Positions 1-5,583 of a stretch of 25,585 bases of DNA are shown here, one piece after another. Numbering within the stretch: the stretch's first letter is position 1; each line of letters begins with the position of its first letter. The translations under genes were made by a program, and so were the position numbers. The DNA comes from a virus. The stretch covers positions 1 through 25,585 of the IMG/VR virus record IMGVR_UViG_3300035698_008659. The stretch is one strand, 5' to 3'. The notes under the pieces were generated by a model that saw only the letters and a program-made list of their open reading frames with translations, had not been told where the DNA came from and ran no database searches.

Positions 1-158
1 CTGCAGAAAATCTATTACAAACTCAAGAAGGATTTTTCTTTGGAAGGACAGGATATAACGAATGGTATGTAAGGGATTTGAAAGATACAATAAAAATAAT
101 CAACAAGTGTTTAAAGCTACCGAAAGAATGGGATTTTGAATATCATAGTAGTTGGTAG
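1..158 (+). CDS. 3' end of a small phage-type protein (5' truncated)
   Basis: The frame is open from the window edge (first full codon at base 3) to a TAG at 156-158, giving about 51 residues. The visible part contains GFFFGRTGYNEWYVRDLKDT followed by an Ile/Lys-rich helix. I recall this FFFG...Y-x-W/Y-x-x-D-L-x-x-T pattern from small uncharacterised proteins of tailed phages; no function is known to me. The next gene starts 15 nt downstream with its own SD (gggaggt), so the TAG is a genuine stop. The start lies outside the window. Confidence 0.65.
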   Translation, partial: AENLLQTQEGFFFGRTGYNEWYVRDLKDTIKIINKCLKLPKEWDFEYHSSW

Positions 159-172
159 GGAGGTAAAAGAAA

Positions 173-463
173 ATGGAAAATAAATTTACAAATAAAGGAA
201 AAGATTTGTATATCGATGGTAAAAAGGTTTTAAGAGGATGGGAATCATTTAGTGGTTGGTATTGGTTTGCAGTAGAGGAAGTACAAAAACAAGATAGTAT
301 TATAGATGATAAAGTACATAAAGGTGATACTATTTGGTATGGATTGGTACAAGGCCACGAAACAGAATGGGGAGATTTTAGTCAGGCAGAACTTGAATCA
401 CTTAAAGGAAAGGTATGGGAAATCAAGAAGCAAAACTTACCACACTCTGGGAGGCGAGAATGA
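173..463 (+). CDS. Small conserved-type viral protein, unknown function
   Basis: This gene encodes 96 residues. The SD gggaggt lies 9 nt before the ATG. Aromatic-rich segments SGWYWFAVEE (about 27-36) and WYGLVQGHETEWGDFS (about 55-70) are the recognisable parts. The 'FGLVQG-E-EWGYFS' type motif occurs in unannotated phage proteins I have seen, but no activity is attached to it. There is no signal peptide or membrane segment. Its stop overlaps the start of the next gene (ATGA at 460-463), indicating translational coupling. Confidence 0.75.
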   Translation: MENKFTNKGKDLYIDGKKVLRGWESFSGWYWFAVEEVQKQDSIIDDKVHKGDTIWYGLVQGHETEWGDFSQAELESLKGKVWEIKKQNLPHSGRRE

Positions 464-675
464 ATCATACAAATGAACACGATGTAGATATTATTACTGC
501 CTTATATTTGGGAAACCATTTAGAGCAGGACGAAATCGATAGAGGGATAGAATTAATTGAAGGTATGAAGGCTAATATAAAATCTCGAGCAGGATTTAGG
601 GATGTAATGATGGACGACCAAGGGAATGATAACCTAAAAAGAATAGCAGATGTGTTGGAGAAGATGATAAAATAG
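460..675 (+). CDS. Small unknown protein, translationally coupled
   Basis: This gene encodes 71 residues when started at the ATG at 460, which overlaps the upstream stop and sits 6 nt after the SD gggagg. An in-frame ATG at 415 lies inside the previous gene without an SD and is less likely. The protein is acidic and probably all-alpha (DEIDRGIELIEGMKANIK). It ends with TAG, followed two codons later by an in-frame TAA. No family is recognised. Confidence 0.7.
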   Translation: MNHTNEHDVDIITALYLGNHLEQDEIDRGIELIEGMKANIKSRAGFRDVMMDDQGNDNLKRIADVLEKMIK

Positions 676-685
676 GAGGTATAAA

Positions 686-805
686 ATGGGAAAGATATTA
701 TTAAATTTGGATAAAGAAACAGAAAAGCTTTTGAGAGATATGGCAGATAATGAAGGTAGGAGTATGACATCAGTTGTAAGTAGAGCATTGAGAGGGACTA
801 AATGA
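686..805 (+). CDS. Ribbon-helix-helix mini-protein (CopG/Arc-like)
   Basis: This gene encodes 39 residues. The SD aggaggt lies 5 nt before the ATG, and the TGA overlaps the next ATG (802). It follows the ribbon-helix-helix plan: a beta strand with alternating hydrophobics (KILLNLD, 3-9), helix A (KETEKLLRDMADNEG, 10-24), a short turn, then helix B (MTSVVSRALR, 27-36). RHH proteins bind DNA as dimers through the strand, usually as repressors. At 39 residues this is little more than the bare fold, so it may act as an autorepressor or hetero-dimer partner. The function is inferred from pattern only. Confidence 0.72.
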   Translation: MGKILLNLDKETEKLLRDMADNEGRSMTSVVSRALRGTK

Positions 806-1311
806 GTGATGAACCATTACAACCTATAACTTTAGAGCTGATAAACAGCTTAAGAGGGGTAGAACGAGGAAGAGCGTTAGAAAAGTATACTGAATGGATT
901 AAAGGAGTTAGAGCACAAGATAAGAAGGGTGTACTAAAAGAACATAGGAAGGTTTATAATTTTATCAATAGAGAGCAGGTTGAGAATACTAAGAAGAAAT
1001 ATAGGGAAGATAATAAGGAAATGTTAAAAGAAAAGGCTAAGGAAAATTATCTTAAAAATAAACCTGCAAGACAAGCTTATGTTAAAGAATATTATAGTAA
1101 CCCTAAGAATCTTGAAAAGAGTAGAGCAAAGTCAAGGGAGTATTATAAAGACAATATTATTATGGTAAGAGCAAAAGCAAAGATAAAATATGATATAGAT
1201 AGAGAAAAGATATTGGAGAATGGAAAAGTTAGATATAAAAAGAATAGAGTGCATATTTTAAAGCTGCGTAGGATTAATTATTATAAACATAAGGAGTTGA
1301 AGCAAAAATGA
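802..1311 (+). CDS. Lys-rich basic protein with degenerate Y-x-x-N/K repeats
   Basis: This gene encodes 169 residues and is very basic. From about residue 55 to the end it is a degenerate helical repeat of roughly 15-25 residues built on '(Y)YKxNK-x(n)-KAK-x-K/N-Y' units (KKYREDNKEMLKEKAKENY, KEYYSNPKNLEKSRAKSREY, KYDIDREKILENGKVRY, and a C-terminal copy). Such Lys/Tyr/Asn repeats occur in viral proteins, sometimes beside HNH nucleases, but no nuclease motif is visible. A nucleic-acid-binding or structural role is possible. It overlaps both neighbours by ATGA. Confidence 0.75.
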   Translation: MSDEPLQPITLELINSLRGVERGRALEKYTEWIKGVRAQDKKGVLKEHRKVYNFINREQVENTKKKYREDNKEMLKEKAKENYLKNKPARQAYVKEYYSNPKNLEKSRAKSREYYKDNIIMVRAKAKIKYDIDREKILENGKVRYKKNRVHILKLRRINYYKHKELKQK

Positions 1312-1532
1312 TTATAAAAACTATAATGAAAAAGGAAGGATTGAAATTACCTGAAAAAGAAATTACTGAAAAATACAATAAAAATAAGAAAATGGCTGTA
1401 ACGAAAATACAATTTCAATCAAGTTGTCCTTTTGGACACGAAGAAATAGATTTCATAGATTTAGTTCATAGAAAATACATTTTTTGTTATAAATGCTGTA
1501 AACAATTTATTCAGGAGGATTACGAATGTTAA
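1308..1532 (+). CDS. Small putative zinc-binding protein
   Basis: This gene encodes 74 residues. It has a Lys-rich N-terminal half followed by a possible zinc knuckle: C40-x3-H44 and C60-x2-C63-C64. The start overlaps the upstream stop (ATGA) and has SD ggag at 1293-1296. The Cys/His spacing fits a treble-clef or zinc-ribbon-like site, but no named family is recognised. Confidence 0.65.
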   Translation: MIIKTIMKKEGLKLPEKEITEKYNKNKKMAVTKIQFQSSCPFGHEEIDFIDLVHRKYIFCYKCCKQFIQEDYEC

Positions 1533-1561
1533 AACACAAAAAACCACAACTAATTATTTAA
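1526..1561 (+). CDS. Possible 11-codon micro-ORF
   Basis: A strong SD (aggagg, 1513-1518) sits 7 nt before an ATG whose frame encodes only MLKHKKPQLII before TAA. It overlaps the end of the previous gene. Either this is a real micropeptide or leader, or it is the remnant of a gene decayed by a nonsense mutation; the SD is as good as that of any full gene here. Confidence 0.25.
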   Translation: MLKHKKPQLII

Positions 1562-1588
1562 ATGAACTTAATATGAGGTAAAAGAAAA

Positions 1589-1819
1589 ATGATGGAAATT
1601 GAAAAAGCGATTAAGGAAATTAGCGATTTATGTGAAGGCACAGATGTTGATGGTGGGAAAGCTTTAGGTGTATTCCAAGAGGCTTATAAGGAGCATAAAA
1701 GAATTTATGGTAGTGCTTTGTTAGCAGATGATTATAATCAAAGAATGAGGGAAAGATTTGAGTATCAAATGAAAGTTACTACAAAATATATTAGAGAAAC
1801 TAAACGAGAAGATATATAA
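1589..1819 (+). CDS. Small helical protein, unknown function
   Basis: This gene encodes 76 residues. The SD gaggt (1575-1579) lies 9 nt before the chosen ATG; a second ATG follows immediately. The protein is charged and mostly helical, with no cysteine pairs or membrane segments. It is the last gene before a 256-bp non-coding interval and probably ends an early operon segment. No family is recognised. Confidence 0.65.
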   Translation: MMEIEKAIKEISDLCEGTDVDGGKALGVFQEAYKEHKRIYGSALLADDYNQRMRERFEYQMKVTTKYIRETKREDI

Positions 1820-2075
1820 ATAAGTTATATTTATAATTATAATATAACGTCAATAATAACTGGTAGGATAAATAAATTACCCCATTAAAATAACTGAACA
1901 TTATTGTAGGGATATTTATTCTATATAAAGGTATAGTTTTAAGTTATTTTGGAGACTAATATAAAATTATATTAAATTGTTGATTGTTGAGTATTTGAAG
2001 GAATTAAGTGTATACATACCCTTTGAATATCATTATATTATTATGTTTATATTATAATTTAAAAGAGGGATTTAG
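1820..2075. promoter_or_regulatory. Gene-free AT-rich interval with palindrome and TATA-like boxes
   Basis: This 256-bp interval has no supported ORF. It begins with an almost fully palindromic AT tract whose arms are GTTATATT (1824-1831) and AATATAAC (1841-1848); this could be a 3'-end hairpin or an operator. TATA-like boxes are CTATATAAAG (1921-1930) and TTTATATT (2046-2053). The second is centred about 26.5 nt before the ATG at 2076, which is archaeal leaderless spacing. An SD-like gaggg (2065-2069) also lies there, so the start mode is ambiguous. The interval most likely carries the promoter of the next operon. Confidence 0.45.
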
Positions 2076-2384
2076 ATGAAATATAAAAACTACAGCATAA
2101 CATTAACCCACCAAGCTATTTGTGCATTACAAGAAGTTAATGCCTTAGATATGAGGGGAAACAAAAAGATTGGAAGAAATTTAAGTAAGATTATTTCTGC
2201 GTATGTTTTAGATGGAATTAAAGTAAAGGGAGCTACTCTAAAGAAGAGAGAGTATATTCATAAATTAAAGGAACTTGATATTATGGATAGGAAGATGAAG
2301 AGTATGGAAGGAGTAATGAAGATATTAGGAGAAGAAGCATCAATATTAAAAAAAGAAATGGAGGTTGAAGATGAAGGAATATAG
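2076..2384 (+). CDS. RHH-like N-terminus with C-terminal coiled coil
   Basis: This gene encodes 102 residues. Residues 5-47 (NYSITLTHQAICAL..., then GRNLSKIISAYVLDGIK) resemble a ribbon-helix-helix DNA-binding unit: an alternating-hydrophobic strand, a helix, and a second helix with the typical S/N-L-S-x-I-I-x-x-Y/A pattern. The rest (about 55-100) is a charged coiled coil. As the first gene after a promoter-bearing interval it is a plausible transcriptional regulator. It ends in TAG inside the SD/start region of the next gene. The RHH assignment is by pattern only. Confidence 0.6.
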   Translation: MKYKNYSITLTHQAICALQEVNALDMRGNKKIGRNLSKIISAYVLDGIKVKGATLKKREYIHKLKELDIMDRKMKSMEGVMKILGEEASILKKEMEVEDEGI

Positions 2385-2583
2385 AACAACAGAACAATGG
2401 GAAGAAATATGTGATTCAGCAATAAATGGAAACTGGAGTCAAGCAATGCAGGAATGTGTAGATTATGGATTCTATGCTAATGATATGATAAATGCATTTG
2501 ATGAAGATGTTTGCCCATTAGAACCAATGGATTTAGCAATACTTTCTGAGGGAGCGATGAAGTTGAGGAATGAAAATGAATAA
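2371..2583 (+). CDS. Small acidic protein, unknown function
   Basis: This gene encodes 70 residues from ATG 2371, which lies 5 nt after SD ggaggt (2360-2365). An upstream in-frame TTG (2365) overlaps that SD and is rejected. The protein is acidic, with the segment QWEEICDSAINGNWSQAMQE followed by VDYGFYANDM. Similar 'QW-x-x-x-x-x-A-x-N-G-N' motifs occur in phage hypotheticals. It has no membrane segments. It overlaps the preceding and following genes. Confidence 0.7.
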   Translation: MKEYRTTEQWEEICDSAINGNWSQAMQECVDYGFYANDMINAFDEDVCPLEPMDLAILSEGAMKLRNENE

Positions 2584-2827
2584 AGTAATATATTGGTTGA
2601 TACCACTATTAATATCTGTTTTTTTAGTTGGTGCATTAATGGGATATGAGGGCAGACCTTACAACACTTGTCATTGTGAAGTGTGCAAACCAGAAGTGGT
2701 TATGTTTGAAAGTGTGAAGGAATGTGATTTAGTAAATTTAACTATTGAGAAGAAGGCAGACTATACAGAAATAAAGAATGAGTTGGATATTGCAAAGGCA
2801 GTAATGGTTACGGACTGGGTGAAATAA
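2576..2827 (+). CDS. Small membrane-anchored protein with a Cys/His cluster
   Basis: This gene encodes 83 residues from ATG 2576 (SD gagg at 2565-2568, 7 nt away); ATG 2570 is only 1 nt from the SD. One hydrophobic segment (about 5-23, VIYWLIPLLISVFLVGALM) should anchor it in the membrane. The following stretch has C-x-C-x2-C (CHCEVC), then an acidic C-terminal helix. It could be a viral membrane or superinfection-type protein, but there is no direct evidence. The next ~110 bp hold no intact gene. Confidence 0.65.
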   Translation: MNKVIYWLIPLLISVFLVGALMGYEGRPYNTCHCEVCKPEVVMFESVKECDLVNLTIEKKADYTEIKNELDIAKAVMVTDWVK

Positions 2828-2828
2828 A

Positions 2829-2936
2829 ATGGAAGAAGAAGATGAAATATTTATGTAAGATTTAAATTTAGTATTATATAGTGATAATAAACATTTATAT
2901 AGAATGGGTATTTTAAAGTATATATTGGAGGTATAA
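2829..2936 (+). pseudogene. Short frame interrupted by TAA (possible gene remnant)
   Basis: ATG 2829 opens a 9-codon frame (MEEEDEIFM) stopped by TAA 2856-2858. The same frame then continues for 25 codons to a second TAA. The first nine residues resemble the N-terminus of the membrane protein at 3696 (MQEEDKIFG). This may be a decayed duplicate or chance; no SD precedes it. The following promoter lies inside this stretch. Confidence 0.2.
2894..2901 (+). promoter_or_regulatory. Archaeal-type TATA box for the gene at 2938
   Basis: TTTATATA is a perfect match to the archaeal box A core. A start site 25-26 nt downstream would fall near 2923. That leaves a short leader containing SD ggaggt (2927-2932), 5 nt before the ATG at 2938. 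The call rests on motif and spacing only; AT-rich DNA makes such matches common. Confidence 0.45.
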
Positions 2937-2937
2937 G

Positions 2938-3309
2938 ATGACAAACAGAATAGATAAGCCAGACCTGATTCAGACATTAACTGAATCGCCAGAAAGAATA
3001 AAAAGATATAGTATGGAGCAGTTAGATAATGCACTAAAGTATGATGCATTATTATTACAGAAGAAATCTGTGAAATTAGAATTCTCAAAAACCATTGATA
3101 AGGAAGTAGATGATAATGGTAAGAAAAGATATGGAAGCGAACTTAAGAGAACTGTAGAGCTTCGAGTAAGATTAGACAGAGATGATTCCTATAAACAATT
3201 AAGGGAAAACATCGAAAGCCTTAAGGCAAGAATAGAAACAGGAAAGATTGAATTACAATATATGACCTATATGTTTCGAGCAAGTGAAGCTCTGACAAGG
3301 TTATTATAA
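2938..3309 (+). CDS. Coiled-coil protein, unknown function
   Basis: This gene encodes 123 residues with SD ggaggt at optimal spacing. It is charged and largely helical: an N-terminal helix with LTESPERIKRYSMEQLDNAL, a central basic strand-like region (KKRYGSELKRTVELRVRLD), and a C-terminal coiled coil ending YMTYMFRASEAL. The pattern recalls small phage replication-region proteins of unknown function. It has its own TATA-like promoter and is followed by a large hairpin and a gene-free structured region. Confidence 0.7.
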   Translation: MTNRIDKPDLIQTLTESPERIKRYSMEQLDNALKYDALLLQKKSVKLEFSKTIDKEVDDNGKKRYGSELKRTVELRVRLDRDDSYKQLRENIESLKARIETGKIELQYMTYMFRASEALTRLL

Positions 3310-3389
3310 CTCTGCAAAAAAGGTAGGAGGTTTTTGATATTCTTATGGCTTCACCTCCTTTGTGTATTTTCCTCCTCCTTTTGCAAGAG
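3310..3389 (+). terminator. Long bulged hairpin with competing inner stem
   Basis: The segment starts immediately after the upstream stop. CTCT (3310-3313) pairs with AGAG (3386-3389), GCAAAA (3314-3319) with TTTTGC (3379-3384), GG with CC, and AGGAGG (3325-3330) with CCTCCT (3371-3376). That is about 18 pairs with small bulges and a 40-nt loop. The same AGGAGGT can instead pair with ACCTCCT at 3353-3359 in the loop, so two mutually exclusive folds exist. No T-run follows, so it is either a 3'-end structure or the first domain of the adjoining RNA. The loop also carries TCACCTCCTTT (3351-3361), identical to the 16S rRNA 3' end motif. Confidence 0.5.
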
Positions 3390-3399
3390 AGTTAATTAA

Positions 3400-3480
3400 G
3401 AATTAGTAGTCTAATATCAAGATTCAGGAGATATCTAATAAAACAAGACCTGAGTTGCAGGTGTAAATCCTGCCCAATTC
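3400..3480 (+). ncRNA. tRNA-like cloverleaf (degenerate or atypical)
   Basis: The 81 nt fold by eye into a cloverleaf. Acceptor: GAATTAG (3400-3406) with CCAATTC (3474-3480), 6 of 7 paired. D-arm: GTCT/AGAT (3409-3412/3420-3423) with a 7-nt loop. Anticodon stem: TCAGG/CCTGA (3424-3428/3449-3453) with a 20-nt loop. Variable region: 3 nt. T-arm: GCAGG/CCTGC (3457-3461/3469-3473) with a 7-nt loop, TGTAAAT. The T-loop lacks the usual TTC, the D-loop lacks GG, the anticodon loop is 13 nt too long, and no CCA is encoded. It may be a tRNA remnant, a tRNA mimic or part of a larger RNA. A CTA triplet lies in the large loop (3435-3437). Confidence 0.35.
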
Positions 3481-3690
3481 GTTATATTCATAAGGGACAT
3501 AAAAAGTCTTTTTGAAACCGCCTCACAGCACTTGTAAAACAAAACGCACACGAAACTATGTGGAGTATGGTGTCTCCCTTCAAGTAAAGCAACCAGACTT
3601 TCGCAATTGACATTAACACCTTGCCTTGAATTCAAAGGCGTCACCAAAAGGTTTGTCTGGTTGTGCTGGGCGAATATTATTTGAGGGATA
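3481..3690 (+). ncRNA. Candidate structured non-coding RNA
   Basis: There is no credible ORF on the + strand, and G+C is about 43% at 3541-3660 against about 28-30% nearby. The 3' strand 3655-3672 is paired continuously in three blocks: GTCTGGTT with AACCAGAC (3591-3598), GTGCTG with CAGCAC (3526-3531), GGCG with CGCC (3519-3522). Nested inside are ACCTT/AAGGT (3618-3622/3648-3652) and GCCTT/AAGGC (3623-3627/3635-3639). Smaller hairpins (CACA/TGTG, 3547-3562) occupy the side domain. Stacked, coaxial helices in a GC-elevated gene-free island are what a stable viral RNA looks like in an AT-rich genome. It does not match an RNase P, tmRNA or SRP pattern that I can recognise. Confidence 0.55.
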
Positions 3691-3695
3691 GATAA

Positions 3696-4064
3696 ATGCA
3701 AGAAGAAGATAAAATATTCGGAACTACAATACTATTAATAATGATATTAATATTTGGATTAACTTTCTTTTTATTAAAAGATTATGAACCAAACAATATA
3801 GAAACAGCAACGGATTATATGGAAGATAAAATTCTTAATACTGATTATGGCTATAATAATAAACAATGGGTTGGAGGATTAACTATAAATCGACTGCAGT
3901 ATTATTATGAGAAATACTATATTGTATCAAGACCGATTCTTAAGAGAGAAACAGAGAAGATATGTGCTATTTGTGAGGGAATTAATTTATCTCACATTAG
4001 TAATCAATGTTTAGAAGATGTAGTAGATTATATTAGATTGGAGGATATAAATGAAAGCAAATAA
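3696..4064 (+). CDS. Single-pass membrane protein, unknown function
   Basis: This gene encodes 122 residues. A weak SD gaggg (3683-3687) lies 8 nt before the ATG, directly downstream of the structured RNA region. After MQEEDKIFG comes a hydrophobic helix (about 9-27, TTILLIMILIFGLTFFLL), then a soluble domain rich in Tyr with C90-x2-C93 (CAIC). The topology predicts a short inside N-terminus and a larger domain on the other side. No family is recognised. It overlaps the next gene by 14 nt. Confidence 0.65.
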   Translation: MQEEDKIFGTTILLIMILIFGLTFFLLKDYEPNNIETATDYMEDKILNTDYGYNNKQWVGGLTINRLQYYYEKYYIVSRPILKRETEKICAICEGINLSHISNQCLEDVVDYIRLEDINESK

Positions 4065-4317
4065 ACTAAAGAAACCATTAAATGTATTTATAATTCCTGG
4101 TGCAAGTACATTTCAAATACAACAAATGCAACAGATGATTAAACAGGGTGGAAAGTATATGATTTCTTCTGGTGAAATTAATTGTTACAGGTTTGATAAA
4201 GGCGAATGGTATATTGTGAGTAATGGTAAAAAGAAGTTTTCTGATTTAATTCCAAGTCAGAAGAAGATGAAGGGATTTTTGAAGAGAGTTATTGATAAGG
4301 TGGTTCATTTTGACTGA
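4051..4317 (+). CDS. Small basic protein, unknown function
   Basis: This gene encodes 88 residues with SD ggagga (4040-4045), 5 nt before the ATG. It is a basic protein with a Gln/Met-rich helix (STFQIQQMQQMIKQGG) and a beta-hairpin-like stretch (YRFDKGEWYIVSNGKKKF). There is no membrane segment or cysteine cluster. It could be a small nucleic-acid-associated protein, but this is not supported beyond charge. Confidence 0.65.
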   Translation: MKANKLKKPLNVFIIPGASTFQIQQMQQMIKQGGKYMISSGEINCYRFDKGEWYIVSNGKKKFSDLIPSQKKMKGFLKRVIDKVVHFD

Positions 4318-4519
4318 AGAAGTAGTTGATAAGCTTGAAGAGTTCAAAAAGACATTCCAGAGTCAGAGTGTTAAGGCTAATATGGATATGATGGATATTA
4401 AAAAAGCATTAGAAAGTATTATAAAAATTTTGGAGGTGCAAGATGGAAGAGTACAAATGGGACAAGACACTACTGATAACAGTAGCGATAGTGGTAATAG
4501 TAATATTTATGTTGGGTAG
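4310..4519 (+). CDS. Short coiled-coil protein with TTG start
   Basis: This gene encodes 69 residues if started at TTG 4310, which lies 6 nt after the SD-like ggtgg (4299-4303) and overlaps the upstream stop by 8 nt; another TTG at 4292 has no SD. The first ~45 residues form a coiled coil (EEVVDKLEEFKKTF..., DIKKALESIIKILEVQ). The last 25 are Gly/Ser/Asp/Asn-rich and are encoded over the start of the next gene in another frame (overlap 4443-4519). It ends in TAG. Confidence 0.5.
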   Translation: MTEEVVDKLEEFKKTFQSQSVKANMDMMDIKKALESIIKILEVQDGRVQMGQDTTDNSSDSGNSNIYVG

Positions 4520-4727
4520 ATTATCTGTATACAATAACCAAACAGATAGTAAAGTTGAGAGGGTAGAATATTATATGGATAACATAGATAAATTAGAAGG
4601 ATTGGATAGTAACTTTAAATATATTAATGAGGATATGAATATAGGCCAAGGGATAGTTATGTATGAAAAGTATAAACCATTTTCAAGTTTCGCCTTGGAG
4701 GTAGTAATGAGGGATATCTGTGAGTAA
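4443..4727 (+). CDS. Single-pass membrane protein, unknown function
   Basis: This gene encodes 94 residues. The strong SD ggaggt (4432-4437) lies 5 nt before the ATG. The N-terminal hydrophobic helix (about 9-25, TLLITVAIVVIVIFMLG) is followed by an acidic soluble region. Its layout resembles the membrane protein at 3696, and the two frame a cluster of small coiled-coil and membrane genes. The TM-coding stretch doubles as the C-terminus of the upstream gene in another frame, an unusually long overlap (77 nt) for this genome. Confidence 0.65.
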   Translation: MEEYKWDKTLLITVAIVVIVIFMLGRLSVYNNQTDSKVERVEYYMDNIDKLEGLDSNFKYINEDMNIGQGIVMYEKYKPFSSFALEVVMRDICE

Positions 4728-4869
4728 ATATCCAAAAGGTTGTGGGGCTTGTATTGAGCGAAAGAACTGCCATCACATAAAGATGCAGTGGGTAGGAGAA
4801 TGTTTAAAGAGATGTACCATTTTAAGGAGTCAGCACGAATTAGTAGATGATAGAGGGATATCATTATGA
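4720..4869 (+). CDS. Cys-rich small protein with GTG start
   Basis: This gene encodes 49 residues. GTG 4720 lies 5 nt after SD gaggga (4709-4714), and its TGA overlaps the ATG of the next gene (4866). It contains C8-x2-C11, C17-H18-H19 and C28-x3-C32, a layout that could hold zinc. It fills an otherwise empty stretch of about 140 bp in exactly the coupled style of its neighbours, which supports it as a real gene. The function is unknown. Confidence 0.6.
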   Translation: MSKYPKGCGACIERKNCHHIKMQWVGECLKRCTILRSQHELVDDRGISL

Positions 4870-5186
4870 ATAGAGCGAGATTTGTTAAGAGGAATATGAT
4901 AAGGTTTTTCTGGTGGAAGACATACTTCGGTAGAGCAAATGCTTACATCTCTGCACCATTAGGAATAGTAACGAGTTGTGTTATGTTTATGACTTTCCTT
5001 AAAGTGTTCTGGCCGAGTGTAAGTTGGATGAAAGCTATCCCAGTATTTGTATTACTAATTGCATTTATGTTTTGGTGGGGCTTTATAGATGTTAAGCATA
5101 AGTTTGCACATTGGGAACAGAGTGTTACTAATCAATTGAATCCAGAGTTGATGGATATACTAAAAAATACAAAGGTGAAGAAATGA
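4866..5186 (+). CDS. Two-pass membrane protein
   Basis: This gene encodes 106 residues. A very basic, aromatic N-terminus (RFVKRNMIRFFWWKTYFGR) is followed by two hydrophobic helices (about 29-49 and 55-75) and a soluble tail of about 30 residues. By the positive-inside rule both ends should be cytoplasmic. Its size and topology would suit a holin-like or membrane-remodelling protein, but it sits with early-type orphans, not beside an endolysin, so I leave it unassigned. It overlaps both neighbours by 4 nt. Confidence 0.65.
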   Translation: MNRARFVKRNMIRFFWWKTYFGRANAYISAPLGIVTSCVMFMTFLKVFWPSVSWMKAIPVFVLLIAFMFWWGFIDVKHKFAHWEQSVTNQLNPELMDILKNTKVKK

Positions 5187-5413
5187 AAGCAGAAATTATA
5201 ATAGAGGAAGGACACAATTATGTTGAGAGCGTGAAAGATGGAGCAGAATATACTTCTGTTAATATGAATGCAAGAAAGTATGGTGGGTCAAGTCCTTGCG
5301 ATACTCCTGAAGAAGTAAGTAGTGCTATTAAACGTTTTAAAGAGTGGGCTATTAAAGAAGGGGATAATCCATTTATTACAGATAGGAGAAATACATTAGA
5401 GAGGTGGATGTAA
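5183..5413 (+). CDS. Small soluble protein, unknown function
   Basis: This gene encodes 76 residues. SD-like ggtga lies 5 nt upstream and the start overlaps the preceding stop. An N-terminal strand (AEIIIEEGHNYVESV) is followed by a helix (PEEVSSAIKRFKEWAIKEG) and a Trp-ending C-terminus. No recognised domain. The next ATG overlaps its stop (TAATG). Confidence 0.65.
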   Translation: MKAEIIIEEGHNYVESVKDGAEYTSVNMNARKYGGSSPCDTPEEVSSAIKRFKEWAIKEGDNPFITDRRNTLERWM

Positions 5414-5583
5414 TGAAAATAAAACTTGAATGGATGGATAAGATAAGGGATAGAATTTCTGATAATTATGGAACTATAAAGAATGCTCCTGAAGAGGTTA
5501 AAGAGTTCTTAAGTCCTATTATGAAATATGGAACAGAAGAAGAAGCAAGGATAACTAAAAAACTTATAGGGAAGGATAAATGA
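5413..5583 (+). CDS. Small protein, unknown function
   Basis: This gene encodes 56 residues. SD gaggt (5401-5405) lies 7 nt before the ATG, which overlaps the upstream TAA. The product is charged and helical (EWMDKIRDRISDNYG..., TEEEARITKKLIGK). Tight coupling on both sides and a good SD support it despite its small size. No family is recognised. Confidence 0.6.
   Translation: MKIKLEWMDKIRDRISDNYGTIKNAPEEVKEFLSPIMKYGTEEEARITKKLIGKDK

Noticed and set aside
3481-3690. Group I intron, RNase P RNA or tmRNA
   Set aside because: Their hallmark conserved core sequences were not found by eye, and no split gene flanks the region.
3435-3701. 88-codon ORF on the minus strand through the structured RNA region
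   Set aside because: It would be the only minus-strand gene, has no SD, an unlikely composition, and the stretch is better explained by conserved-looking RNA stems.
4866-5186. Holin assignment for the two-pass membrane protein
   Set aside because: Topology alone fits many small membrane proteins; no endolysin or lysis gene is nearby.
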